Of a stretch of 59,265 bases of DNA, positions 8,757-17,408 are shown piece by piece. This DNA is from Paludibacteraceae bacterium (GTDB taxonomy: Bacteria > Bacteroidota > Bacteroidia > Bacteroidales > Paludibacteraceae): the NCBI GenBank assembly GCA_905234685.1, contig CAJOIR010000010.1, positions 1 to 59,265 of the forward strand, read 5' to 3'. A model generated the notes under the pieces. The model was given only the letters and a program-made list of their open reading frames with translations, was not told the origin of the DNA and did not search any database. The number at the start of each line of letters is the position of its first letter. Position 1 is the stretch's first letter. The position numbers and the translations under genes were made by a program.

Positions 8757-10223
8757 ATGAAAACAACTGTCAAAATATTTCTATTCTGTGCTCTCTGCTC
8801 TGTAATCGCTGCATGCCAACCTACAGAGTTCCGCACAGTCTATCCGAACGAGACTCCACAAGTCTCTGGCTCTATCCTGCAGAAAGAAGTGCTCTATGGC
8901 ACCGACTCTATCGACATCACCGTCAAGGTCACTGCAGAAAAGACTCCCCTCTCCACTCTCACTGTCATGCTCACCGCAGGCGAGCGGGAGAACACCAAGA
9001 AAATATCTCAGGAAGTCATCCGCACAAAGGACTACTCCTTTGAAACCACCCTCCGCTACGCTGTGCCGTTTGGCGCAGGAATGGGAGAAGGTGCTCCTAT
9101 CAAGGCATGGCTTACTGCAGAGAATGTAGAAGGCGACAAGGCTGAAGTCGTTGTCGAAGGATGTATCGGACACCGACCCTCTGTGCCTTCGCTCTATATC
9201 ATGCCCCCCACCATCCAGTATACTGTCATTGGCAAAGGACGGCAGATGGAGCGTGAAGACGACATCTTCATTGCAAAAGACCTCGGATATCCCAAGTCCT
9301 TCGAATGTCTGCTTGCTACTGTCGGCACCAAGTTCGGACGTATTGACTGGTCACAACCCGTCTTCGGCATGGTTGACGGTGAGATAAGTGTCATCACCGA
9401 AGATATGTTCAACAGTGGCATTGCCACCTCTATACTCATTGAAAACGACAACTATGAGACCATAGATACCGTTCGCTTCGACCCTGTCACTTTCAACCTT
9501 ACTTTCGGTGGAAAAGTGGCTATGCCTGTCGCTAAGATTGACATCGAAAACGACCTCGAGGAAGCACCTAAGTATATCTCGTCTTCCACCGTCGCTAAGA
9601 AATACCGCGGAGCTAAGATATTCCTCGACAAGGATTCCGAAGTCGAGATTATCGGCGCTCAGGATGTCTCCAAGGCATACAACCTCGACTACATGGAGTA
9701 TATCAGCGGTAACAAAGTCCGCTTCCTGGGCGAGAAGGGCATGTATTATGTATCATACAAAGTTGAAGCCGACTATCTTGTTGTTGAACCGCTCTATGAA
9801 CTCACTGCTCCGGAAGTGATGTATGTCTGCGGTGTCGGTCTCGGTCACCCGACTTATACGCCTCAGGCTACTTCAGGATGGGGATTCGACTCGCCTGACC
9901 AGAACTTCGTCGGTCGCACTGTTGCTCCTAAGGTTTATCAGTTCACACTCTACATGCTCAATGGAGAAAACGCTGATTACGATGACTATGGCTCTCTCAA
10001 CTTCAAGTTCTTCCACCAGCATGGTTGGGGAGGCGAAGAGGCTGGCAACAACTACGAGCAGGTCGGTCTTAACATCTATGGCTCCGCTGGTATTACCAAG
10101 AAGGACGGATCAACAGGCAACGAGACAGGCAACTGGATTGCCACTGCCGCTCCTATTGACGGCATCTACCGCATCACGCTCGACATGAACAATATGACCA
10201 CCACATACGAGAAAGTACGTTAA
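8757..10223 (+). CDS. Surface lipoprotein of the glucan locus, probable glycan-binding protein
   Basis: A 488-residue lipoprotein (VIAAC lipobox near residue 20) with an all-beta multi-domain look. The N-terminal part (about 25-140) resembles an Ig-like module; the C-terminal part holds SusE/F-like features (KVYQFTLYMLNGENADYDD, GIYRITLDMNNMTTTYEKV). Its place right after SusD matches surface glycan-binding proteins of this class of locus. No catalytic motif was seen. The SGBP role is inferred from position and composition; the exact Pfam DUF is not certain. Confidence 0.75.
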   Translation: MKTTVKIFLFCALCSVIAACQPTEFRTVYPNETPQVSGSILQKEVLYGTDSIDITVKVTAEKTPLSTLTVMLTAGERENTKKISQEVIRTKDYSFETTLRYAVPFGAGMGEGAPIKAWLTAENVEGDKAEVVVEGCIGHRPSVPSLYIMPPTIQYTVIGKGRQMEREDDIFIAKDLGYPKSFECLLATVGTKFGRIDWSQPVFGMVDGEISVITEDMFNSGIATSILIENDNYETIDTVRFDPVTFNLTFGGKVAMPVAKIDIENDLEEAPKYISSSTVAKKYRGAKIFLDKDSEVEIIGAQDVSKAYNLDYMEYISGNKVRFLGEKGMYYVSYKVEADYLVVEPLYELTAPEVMYVCGVGLGHPTYTPQATSGWGFDSPDQNFVGRTVAPKVYQFTLYMLNGENADYDDYGSLNFKFFHQHGWGGEEAGNNYEQVGLNIYGSAGITKKDGSTGNETGNWIATAAPIDGIYRITLDMNNMTTTYEKVR

Positions 10224-10239
10224 CTAAACACCTAACCCC

Positions 10240-11745
10240 ATGAATAGAACAATGTTTATTTCACCTCTCATCGTTGCACTTTGCCTCATGGCATGCAATG
10301 TGACTATCACTAATCCTGACGACAATAATAAACCCCAGGACACGTCTAAGGTCACTCCGGTTGACGAAAACAAGGTGCAGACTTGGATTACCACTGGTGA
10401 CAATACCATGCACTTCTCCGCCGTCTCGCGTGACTTCAAGGAAGGATTCAACGCTAACCTTGACAAGACACTCTATCTTCACCCCGAGACACGCTATCAG
10501 GAGTTCGATGGTTTCGGTTGTGCGCTCAATGGCTCGGCTTGCTATCTCCTCATGAAAATGACACCCGAGAACCGCGCCAAACTGCTCAAAGAAACCTTCT
10601 CACCCACAGAAGGAATGGGTTACAGCTATACGCGTATATCCATTGGTTGCTCCGACTTCTCACTCTCCGAGTACTCGTGCTGCGATGCTAAAGGACTTGA
10701 GAATTTCAGCCTCACCTCCGAAGAGACCAACTATGTCATACCCGTACTCAAGGAGGTTCTTGCCATCAACCCCTCGCTCAAAATCATGGGCTCGCCATGG
10801 TCGTGTCCAAGGTGGATGAAGGTTAACAACTTGAATGACAAGCAGCCTTACAACTCTTGGACTTCAGGGCAACTCAACCCCGACCACTATCAGGACTATG
10901 CACTCTATTTCGTCAAATGGATTCAGGCGTTCGAGGCTGAAGGCATTCACATCGAAGCGGTCACTGTGCAGAACGAGCCACTCAACCGTGGTAACTCTGC
11001 ATCACTTTACATGACTTGGCAGGAGTGCCGCGACTTTGTTAAACTCGCTCTCGGACCTAAGTTCGAGCAGAACAGCATCAAGACTAAGATTCTCGTCTTC
11101 GACCACAACTACAACTACGACAATGTCAACGACCAGCAACAGTACCCGCTAAAGATATACCAGGACAAGATTGCCGCAGGTTATATCGATGGCGCGGCTT
11201 ACCACAACTACGGAGGCTCGCCTACCGAACTTGACAATATTCACCGTCAGGCACCAGATAAAAACCTCTATTTCACTGAGCACTCTATCGGCACTTGGAA
11301 CTACAACAACTACCGTGATGCGCTCATGAATGACATGAACAACCCATGTATGTCGGCTGTCACCCGCTGGTGCAAGTCTGTCATTGTCTGGAACTTCATG
11401 CTTGACAACGAGCGTGGGCCTTACCGACCGGGAGGTTGCGGCACTTGCTATGGTCTTGTCGAAATATCCAATCGCGACTACGCCACTCTCAACCGCCGTG
11501 CCACCTACTACGTCATGGGGCACCTCTCCAAAGTACTCAAGGCTGGAGGTACTCGCATCGACGCCAAAGGCTATACGCCGTCTAATGTCAGCTTTGTCGC
11601 TTCCGACAACACAGATGGCACCTATGGCCTTGTCTTGCAAAACAATAATGATGACGGAGTCACAATGACCATCGACGATGGCACTCACAGCTTCGACATT
11701 ACCTTGCCTGCAAAATCTGTCACATCTTGCCTTTGGAAGAAGTAA
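10240..11745 (+). CDS. GH30 family beta-glucanase (beta-1,6-glucanase or glucosylceramidase-like), lipoprotein
   Basis: A 501-residue lipoprotein (lipobox CLMAC, Cys near residue 19) with a GH30 (beta/alpha)8 barrel. The YQEFDGFGCALNGSA entry motif is followed by MGSPWSCPRWMK, the acid/base Glu in TVQNEP (Glu246 by codon count) and the nucleophile Glu in LYFTEHSIG (Glu347), then the C-terminal beta domain. GH30 subfamily 3 enzymes cut beta-1,6-glucan, and the SusCD-GH30-GH3 combination is known from a Bacteroides thetaiotaomicron locus for fungal beta-1,6-glucan. The family is secure; the substrate is inference from context. An array of 11-nt repeats follows the stop codon. Confidence 0.93.
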   Translation: MNRTMFISPLIVALCLMACNVTITNPDDNNKPQDTSKVTPVDENKVQTWITTGDNTMHFSAVSRDFKEGFNANLDKTLYLHPETRYQEFDGFGCALNGSACYLLMKMTPENRAKLLKETFSPTEGMGYSYTRISIGCSDFSLSEYSCCDAKGLENFSLTSEETNYVIPVLKEVLAINPSLKIMGSPWSCPRWMKVNNLNDKQPYNSWTSGQLNPDHYQDYALYFVKWIQAFEAEGIHIEAVTVQNEPLNRGNSASLYMTWQECRDFVKLALGPKFEQNSIKTKILVFDHNYNYDNVNDQQQYPLKIYQDKIAAGYIDGAAYHNYGGSPTELDNIHRQAPDKNLYFTEHSIGTWNYNNYRDALMNDMNNPCMSAVTRWCKSVIVWNFMLDNERGPYRPGGCGTCYGLVEISNRDYATLNRRATYYVMGHLSKVLKAGGTRIDAKGYTPSNVSFVASDNTDGTYGLVLQNNNDDGVTMTIDDGTHSFDITLPAKSVTSCLWKK

Positions 11746-11760
11746 ACCCCCAGCCATCGT

Positions 11761-11802
11761 CATCGTAACCTCATCGTAACCTCATCGAGACCTCATCGTA
11801 AC
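11761..11802. repeat. Short tandem repeat, 11-nt unit CTCATCGTAAC
   Basis: Four units (the first partial, one with two substitutions) fill the gap between the GH30 and SGNH genes. Sequence differs from the 11-nt arrays at 21221 and 29669 but the unit length is the same. Confidence 0.85.
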
Positions 11803-11816
11803 CTGAAGCATACTCC

Positions 11817-11838
11817 AACGGAACATGAACGGAACATG
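11817..11838 (+). repeat. Duplicated 11-nt unit AACGGAACATG spanning the SGNH start codon
   Basis: Two perfect copies. Each carries an ATG (11825 and 11836). Translation from the first gives the four-codon frame MNGT, whose TGA overlaps the ATG of the true gene in an ATGA junction. Confidence 0.75.
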
Positions 11839-12879
11839 AAGCAATTCTCAAACATATTTCTGTTGCTCTCCACGATAGCCTTGCTCTCGTGCACACCTGC
11901 CGCAGACCGGCGTATATGCTTCTTCGGCTCGTCTGTCTGTCGTGGTGTGGGCGCCGACTCCCTTCACGGCTACGCATGGCAGTACTCACAACGCTTGCCC
12001 AATAGTTGGAGCATAGTCAACATCTCCGTTGACGGCAACGACACCTACGACTTGCTTGCACGCTTCGATGCTGACCTTCTGCCCGATGACAGCCGTTTCG
12101 TGGTTATCGGTCTGAGCCTCGGCAACGAAGGGCTTCACGAAGACGGAGAGGCTGCGGTGTTGTCATATAAGGAAAATCTGCTCACACTCGTCCGTAAGAT
12201 TCGTGAACTCGGCAGGATTCCTGTAGTCATGGGTAGTTATGTCCGGGCGGATTTCAACCCTGTTGACTACGAAGACTTGCTCAACACCAACCTTGAGATG
12301 ATGCAGTGGCAGGTCCCCTTTGTCTCTTTCCTTGGCGCACTTGACGACGGGCGTGGACGTTGGGCAGACGGATTCTGGAATAAGCAGGACAAATGGCATC
12401 CTAACACCGCAGGTCACCGCGAACTGTGTTCCGCCATACCTCCTACTTTCTTCCAGGCTCTCGCTCAGGGTAAACCGCTACCTCTTCGCAGAGATGTGAC
12501 ACCATCACAGCAAATATCAAATGTCAGCTTCGTACCTGAACCGGGCTTGTCTTCCTACACCCTATCCTACACCTCGCGCGACTCTGTCTATACCACTGTG
12601 CATTCCGCTGTACGCCATACCACATGGCGTTATGTCAACAAGCACTGTGTTGACACTATTGCCACAGACGAAGTGCCGGATATGTTCACTGTTACCGGAG
12701 ACTGCCTCCGCGACCTCTTCTTCTACCGCACTCCGCTCTCGCCAAGAGAGGTCGCTACTCTTGCAGAAGGAGCTATGTTGCATGGCTCACTTGAGATTTA
12801 CGCTCCACTCACGGGCGACAACCCCGCCGAAAACCTTGCACTAACATTAAATACACTTAAAATCAACCAACATTATTAA
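11836..12879 (+). CDS. SGNH/GDSL hydrolase lipoprotein (probable carbohydrate esterase)
   Basis: A 347-residue lipoprotein (lipobox ALLSC). The SGNH block I is FFGSSVCRGVGA with nucleophile Ser33, block III holds the GxxGN-like IGLSLGNEGLHE, and block V is DKWHPNTAGH with Asp185 and His188. Residues about 230-347 form a LamG/concanavalin-like tail homologous to the tail of the large modular protein downstream (shared SLEIYAPL). In a glucan locus such an enzyme would remove acyl groups from the polysaccharide; the specific ester is unknown. The second of two in-line ATGs was taken because it gives the signal peptide. Confidence 0.88.
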   Translation: MKQFSNIFLLLSTIALLSCTPAADRRICFFGSSVCRGVGADSLHGYAWQYSQRLPNSWSIVNISVDGNDTYDLLARFDADLLPDDSRFVVIGLSLGNEGLHEDGEAAVLSYKENLLTLVRKIRELGRIPVVMGSYVRADFNPVDYEDLLNTNLEMMQWQVPFVSFLGALDDGRGRWADGFWNKQDKWHPNTAGHRELCSAIPPTFFQALAQGKPLPLRRDVTPSQQISNVSFVPEPGLSSYTLSYTSRDSVYTTVHSAVRHTTWRYVNKHCVDTIATDEVPDMFTVTGDCLRDLFFYRTPLSPREVATLAEGAMLHGSLEIYAPLTGDNPAENLALTLNTLKINQHY

Positions 12880-12901
12880 CCAATTTAAAACAACAATCAT
12901 C

Positions 12902-14128
12902 ATGAAAAAGATTTTCTCTTTTCTTGCAGTTGCAATGCTTGCATTGACTGCTTACGCTACCGATTACTATCTGGTAGGCACAGCTCCCGGTTGGAATCAG
13001 GACAGGGAATCCAACAAGTTCGTTGACGTAAACGGTGTACTCACCTACACTATTGCTGACCTCTATGGCGACATTAAAGTCACTGTTGACGGTCAATGGC
13101 ATCCCCAGTACGGCGCTGTCTTGGATGGTGATAATGCTGCACCTCTCAAATTTAACACACCTTATGTTCTTGGTGGTGAAGGAAGTGATGGTGAGGCTAT
13201 CAACTTGCCTATCGAACTTGAAGAGAACTACCGCTACAAGGACGCTAAACTCACTCTCAAGGTTGAAGGAGACAAACTGACACTCACCCTTGTAGAAGGC
13301 ACTCTCTACGACCACTCAGCAGTTGGTCCTACCTATCAGCTCGTTGGTGCTTGCACTGACAACTGGAGTCTTGTAGCAGCTATTCAGTTTGAAGATGTTA
13401 ACGGAGTACTTACAGCTAACGTTCCTGACCTTAATGGTACATTCAAGATTGTTCAAGACCGTTCTTGGGATAACCAATGGGCAACCAAATGGGGAACTAA
13501 AGATGGCCTCAAACTCAACGAGCCTTACGAAATGGGCGCAAAGGGTGCAGAAGGAACTTCTGGTGACCCTGCAAACCTCGCACTCGCTAATCCGTTTGGC
13601 GGTTATAAGAACGCTGTCCTCACTCTCTCTGTAGGCGAGAAGATGGTGCTCACACTTACTGCTGGTGAGTTCTATATCTCACAGAACGACTGGTTCATTC
13701 CCGGCTCAAAGCTTGGTTGGGATTGCAAAGATGCACAGAAGTTCACTCCTGTAGCTGGCAAGCAAAACACTTATGAGTACCTTGCTCCAGAGTTTGGTCA
13801 GGACTTCAAGGTTGTTTATGGCAACTGGGCTGTTGAGTTCGGTGCTAACAATACGGACGACAAGTGGGAAATCAACAAGTCTTACACTATGACCTATCCT
13901 TGCGCCGGCAACTTCTATCCTGCATCAGAAGAGATTTATCAGGATGTTACTATCACCATCGTTGTTGACTATGAGAAAGCAGAAGTGCAGTTCATTGCTG
14001 AAACCGAGGCAACAGGTGTGGAAGACATCAAGACTCAGACTCAGGCTGTAAAGCGCATTGAAAACGGACAACTCATCATACTCAAGAACGGTATCCGCTA
14101 CAATGTCCTCGGTGCTGAAATAAAGTAA
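12902..14128 (+). CDS. Secreted protein with three SusE/F-like binding modules and a C-terminal tail
   Basis: A 408-residue protein with a classical signal peptide (cleavage after TAYA) and no lipobox. Three repeated beta-sandwich modules start at YYLVGTAPGWNQD (about 21), YQLVGACTDNWSL (about 145) and WFIPGSKLGWDCKD (about 263), each with an FxDVNGVLT- or FTPVAGKQNT-type strand; this recalls the starch-binding modules of SusE/SusF. The last 25 residues, starting KRIENGQLIILKNG, form a tail shared with the next gene. It is likely a glycan-binding accessory of the locus. A strong hairpin follows at 14161-14187. Confidence 0.75.
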   Translation: MKKIFSFLAVAMLALTAYATDYYLVGTAPGWNQDRESNKFVDVNGVLTYTIADLYGDIKVTVDGQWHPQYGAVLDGDNAAPLKFNTPYVLGGEGSDGEAINLPIELEENYRYKDAKLTLKVEGDKLTLTLVEGTLYDHSAVGPTYQLVGACTDNWSLVAAIQFEDVNGVLTANVPDLNGTFKIVQDRSWDNQWATKWGTKDGLKLNEPYEMGAKGAEGTSGDPANLALANPFGGYKNAVLTLSVGEKMVLTLTAGEFYISQNDWFIPGSKLGWDCKDAQKFTPVAGKQNTYEYLAPEFGQDFKVVYGNWAVEFGANNTDDKWEINKSYTMTYPCAGNFYPASEEIYQDVTITIVVDYEKAEVQFIAETEATGVEDIKTQTQAVKRIENGQLIILKNGIRYNVLGAEIK

Positions 14129-14160
14129 CCGCATGAAACGACTGAAATATTGTCGCTTGG

Positions 14161-14187
14161 TACAGAGCGGCTGGTTACCGCTCTGTA
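14161..14187 (+). other. Intra-operon hairpin
   Basis: TACAGAGCGG (14161-14170) pairs over 10 bp with CCGCTCTGTA (14178-14187), loop of 7 nt. The sequence after it is T-rich (TCTCTATATT) but has no T run, so it looks like a partial terminator or an mRNA-stabilising element rather than a full stop. Confidence 0.7.
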
Positions 14188-14223
14188 TCTCTATATTACT
14201 AATAATCATTAAACATAATCCTT

Positions 14224-17200
14224 ATGAAAACACGTTTCTCTCTCTTGAGCACCTTGTTTGTATGTGTGCTCTCCTTGTCTGCTCAAACAGTTGAGCGCAG
14301 TTTCTACTTCGACTTCGGCATGTCTGGTGGCACAAGAGGTACTATCACCACTGGTGCCGACATCTATGGTCACTATTGGAATAACATCGGAGACCAGGAA
14401 GTAACAAGCAACAAACCTTCTCTTAGCCATATATATAACCTCGTGGACGCAGATAATACGGCTACAACTCTGACGCTACAGTTGGCAGGTACACAGTTCA
14501 CAGCTAACGGTATGTCAGGCGGTGGTGGTCTTCTTTCTGCTGATACTGCATTATTAGGTGACCTTGGTATTACTACTGCAACAGAAGACTATCTCTTTGC
14601 CTCCAACAGTGAGCATTGTTCTATGGTTATCAGTGGTCTTAATACTGCCAAAGGTTATCAGTTCAAAATATTCGCGAGCCGCACAGCAACCGATGTGCGC
14701 ATCAGCGACTATACTTTGCGTGGTCAGTGGGCTATTCAGGGTTCTCTGCAGGCAGCAGGCTCAGGTATTGGTGCTAACGGAGAGAATCAGAATACAAGCA
14801 ACGTATGGCTTTCACCTGTTATTAAACCTGCTTCAGACGGCACAATCACTCTCACTGTGCACCGTCAGTATGCCGGTAGCGGAGCATATTTCCCTATTTC
14901 ATGCATGCGTATGCAGGAGATGACAAACCTCCATGTGGCAGACAAGGAGATCTACATCGACTGTGGTCACTCTGATGGTAACAATGGTGAGTTAACCGCT
15001 TCTCCTGATGATGGAGGCATATATTGGAACAATATCTATGAAAATGCCACTTCTGCAGCAGCAGTCAGTCTTGTTTACAGTGACAACCAGTCTGTAGGTG
15101 CAAATGTCACTATCACCTCAGGCTTCTCACGCAACGGTTACAATAACGGCGGTAACACCGCAGCAACTTATCCCGCCATACTTGGTGCTTTTGCCAAGAA
15201 GACAGTCATGGGTGACTACTTCTTCATCAATGGTTCTGCTGTAGGCAAAATGCGCTTCAACAACATGAACCCTGACAAGGCGTATGTATTCTATATCATC
15301 GGCTCACGTGCTTACAACAGCAGTTTCGGACAGACAGTTGACCACATCAAAATAGAAGGTCTTACAGAGAGCGTCTTCACACATCATACAGGTGGTAATG
15401 GACTCTGTTATTCTGGTGCCTCAAATGGTTGGAACGAAGATGCCTTCTCAGTATCTGACCCGTTGTTCCCTGCTGAAGACGGCACACTCACTTTGTCACT
15501 CAGTATAGAACGCGGCAGTTATGTTCACATCAATGGTATTCGCATAGAGGAATACAGCGACTACGAGAAGCCTGCACCGGCACAAGTGGAGCAATACAGT
15601 CGCTTGCTCATAAAAGGCACTGCAGTCGAAGGTGGTGAGGTGGAGATGCATCTGCGTGCTGCTGACGGGAAGACCGAAGGCACCTCTTTTGAGACATTCC
15701 TTCGTATGACCAATGGCGGAACACTCTCTTTCGAGAAGCCTGATGGCACTGTTCTGTCCTCAACCACATGCGCATTGGAAAACGGTATCTACAGAATAGT
15801 GTATAATACTACCACAAAGACTTTCACAAGTCTTGCAATTAACCGTGTAGGTATTGTTGGCAATGTCACTACTGCAGGTTGGAATGCTGCAGGTGTGGAA
15901 TTGACATACAGAGGCAATGGTATATGGCGTGACACACTTGACCTCGTGGCATACAACGGGAGTGATGCAGAGCGAGGACAATTCTGCATGAACTCCTCGT
16001 GGGACTACACCGTAAAAGCCAGAAACGGTGAAGAGGGCATTGTCGGCTTCACTCCCGACCAGACTGATTGCGGTTTTACCGTGTCAGACATCTATATGCG
16101 TCACGGACGCAAAGACATAATGCTTGACATGCAGCAGTTCGTATATAGTATCGAGTGTATGGAGATAGCAGACAACAAGATTACTTTCTTCGGCTCTTCA
16201 GTATGCAACGGTCAAGGTGCTGATGACATGCATGGTTATGCATATCAGTATGGTCAGTTGCTTGCAGCACGGCATGCAGCCGACTCTTCATTGCCAGAAT
16301 ATGAGTACTCTAACGCCTCTATCAACGGCAACAACACACTTAATCTGCTGGCAAGATACAAAGGACATATGTTTGGCGATTGCGGCAAGTATGTAGTTAT
16401 TGGTCTAGGTCTCGGCAACGAAGGTCTGCACGAAGCTACCAACAAGCAAGCGACATACAACCAGTGGAAACACAATATGGATAGTCTCATCAATATTGCA
16501 CAAGACGAAGGCAAAGTGGTTATTGCCACCAACAACTACCCACGCGGTGACTACAATGCTACAGACTACGGTTATGTAAAGCAAATGAACCTTGAAATGC
16601 AGGAGTGGAATATACCTACTGTCAACCTCCTCGGTGCTCTTGACAACTGCAAAGGTGATGGGCAATGGGCTGACAACTATCAGGTAAGCGGTGATGTGTA
16701 TCACCCCACCACAGAAGGACATACCGAGTTCATGCATACTATCGTACCTTCTCTCTTTGATGCTCTTGAGGCAAACAAACCTATGCCGACTCGTCAAACA
16801 GGTGAAGGACTTGCTCTTGCATCAACCGACACTCTCGTCTTCCTGCCTGAGGACCGGGTTCACTCATTCACCCTCGCTATGAGGCTGAAGATTGCTTCTG
16901 CCGACAACGTAATATTACTATACACTGATGAAGGTAAAAAGACTATTACTCTACCCTCACAAATATGTGACAACGGGTGGCACACACTTATGATGACACA
17001 TTACTATGCAGCTGGAAAGACATATTACTATATTGACGGCACACTCGGCAACAGTGATACAGAACAACTGCTCCTTAATGCTGTGCGTATAGGCGGAGCA
17101 GACATGAGAGTCAGCGACCTTCATTTCTGGCGCTCTGCCATGAATGCAGAAGAGGCAGCAGCATTACATACAGGCAAGATGCTGTGTTCGTCATTGGAAA

Positions 17201-17400
17201 TATATGCACCTCTCAACAATGCCTCTCTTGCCAACATTGCACAATCCACAAATACATTATACATAGCACATGCCTCTACCCAGACATCTCTTACGAGTCT
17301 GCAGACTATTGCTACTGCCGAAAAACGCATTGAGAACGGAAATCTGATAATTATACACAATAATATCCGTTATAATATTCTCGGAGCAGAATTAAAATAA
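14224..17400 (+). CDS. Large modular secreted protein: two malectin-like modules, SusE/F-like module, SGNH hydrolase, LamG-like domain, C-terminal tail
   Basis: A 1058-residue exported protein (signal ending LSLSAQ). Residues about 25-235 and 240-455 are two related beta-sandwich modules (SFYFDFGMSGGTRG and EIYIDCGHSDGNNG, each followed by a YWNNI element). About 460-645 contains a SusE/F-like module (VGIVGNVTTAGWNAAG). The SGNH domain (about 655-860) has FFGSSVCNGQGAD with Ser659, IGLGLGNEGLHE, and Asp824/His827 in GDVYHPTTEGH. A LamG-like region (about 865-1000) and the tail EKRIENGNLIIIHNNIRYN finish it. The esterase part is a paralogue of the smaller SGNH lipoprotein. It probably acts outside the cell on the same acylated glucan. 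Confidence 0.85.
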   Translation: MKTRFSLLSTLFVCVLSLSAQTVERSFYFDFGMSGGTRGTITTGADIYGHYWNNIGDQEVTSNKPSLSHIYNLVDADNTATTLTLQLAGTQFTANGMSGGGGLLSADTALLGDLGITTATEDYLFASNSEHCSMVISGLNTAKGYQFKIFASRTATDVRISDYTLRGQWAIQGSLQAAGSGIGANGENQNTSNVWLSPVIKPASDGTITLTVHRQYAGSGAYFPISCMRMQEMTNLHVADKEIYIDCGHSDGNNGELTASPDDGGIYWNNIYENATSAAAVSLVYSDNQSVGANVTITSGFSRNGYNNGGNTAATYPAILGAFAKKTVMGDYFFINGSAVGKMRFNNMNPDKAYVFYIIGSRAYNSSFGQTVDHIKIEGLTESVFTHHTGGNGLCYSGASNGWNEDAFSVSDPLFPAEDGTLTLSLSIERGSYVHINGIRIEEYSDYEKPAPAQVEQYSRLLIKGTAVEGGEVEMHLRAADGKTEGTSFETFLRMTNGGTLSFEKPDGTVLSSTTCALENGIYRIVYNTTTKTFTSLAINRVGIVGNVTTAGWNAAGVELTYRGNGIWRDTLDLVAYNGSDAERGQFCMNSSWDYTVKARNGEEGIVGFTPDQTDCGFTVSDIYMRHGRKDIMLDMQQFVYSIECMEIADNKITFFGSSVCNGQGADDMHGYAYQYGQLLAARHAADSSLPEYEYSNASINGNNTLNLLARYKGHMFGDCGKYVVIGLGLGNEGLHEATNKQATYNQWKHNMDSLINIAQDEGKVVIATNNYPRGDYNATDYGYVKQMNLEMQEWNIPTVNLLGALDNCKGDGQWADNYQVSGDVYHPTTEGHTEFMHTIVPSLFDALEANKPMPTRQTGEGLALASTDTLVFLPEDRVHSFTLAMRLKIASADNVILLYTDEGKKTITLPSQICDNGWHTLMMTHYYAAGKTYYYIDGTLGNSDTEQLLLNAVRIGGADMRVSDLHFWRSAMNAEEAAALHTGKMLCSSLEIYAPLNNASLANIAQSTNTLYIAHASTQTSLTSLQTIATAEKRIENGNLIIIHNNIRYNILGAELK

Positions 17401-17408
17401 GAAACCAT

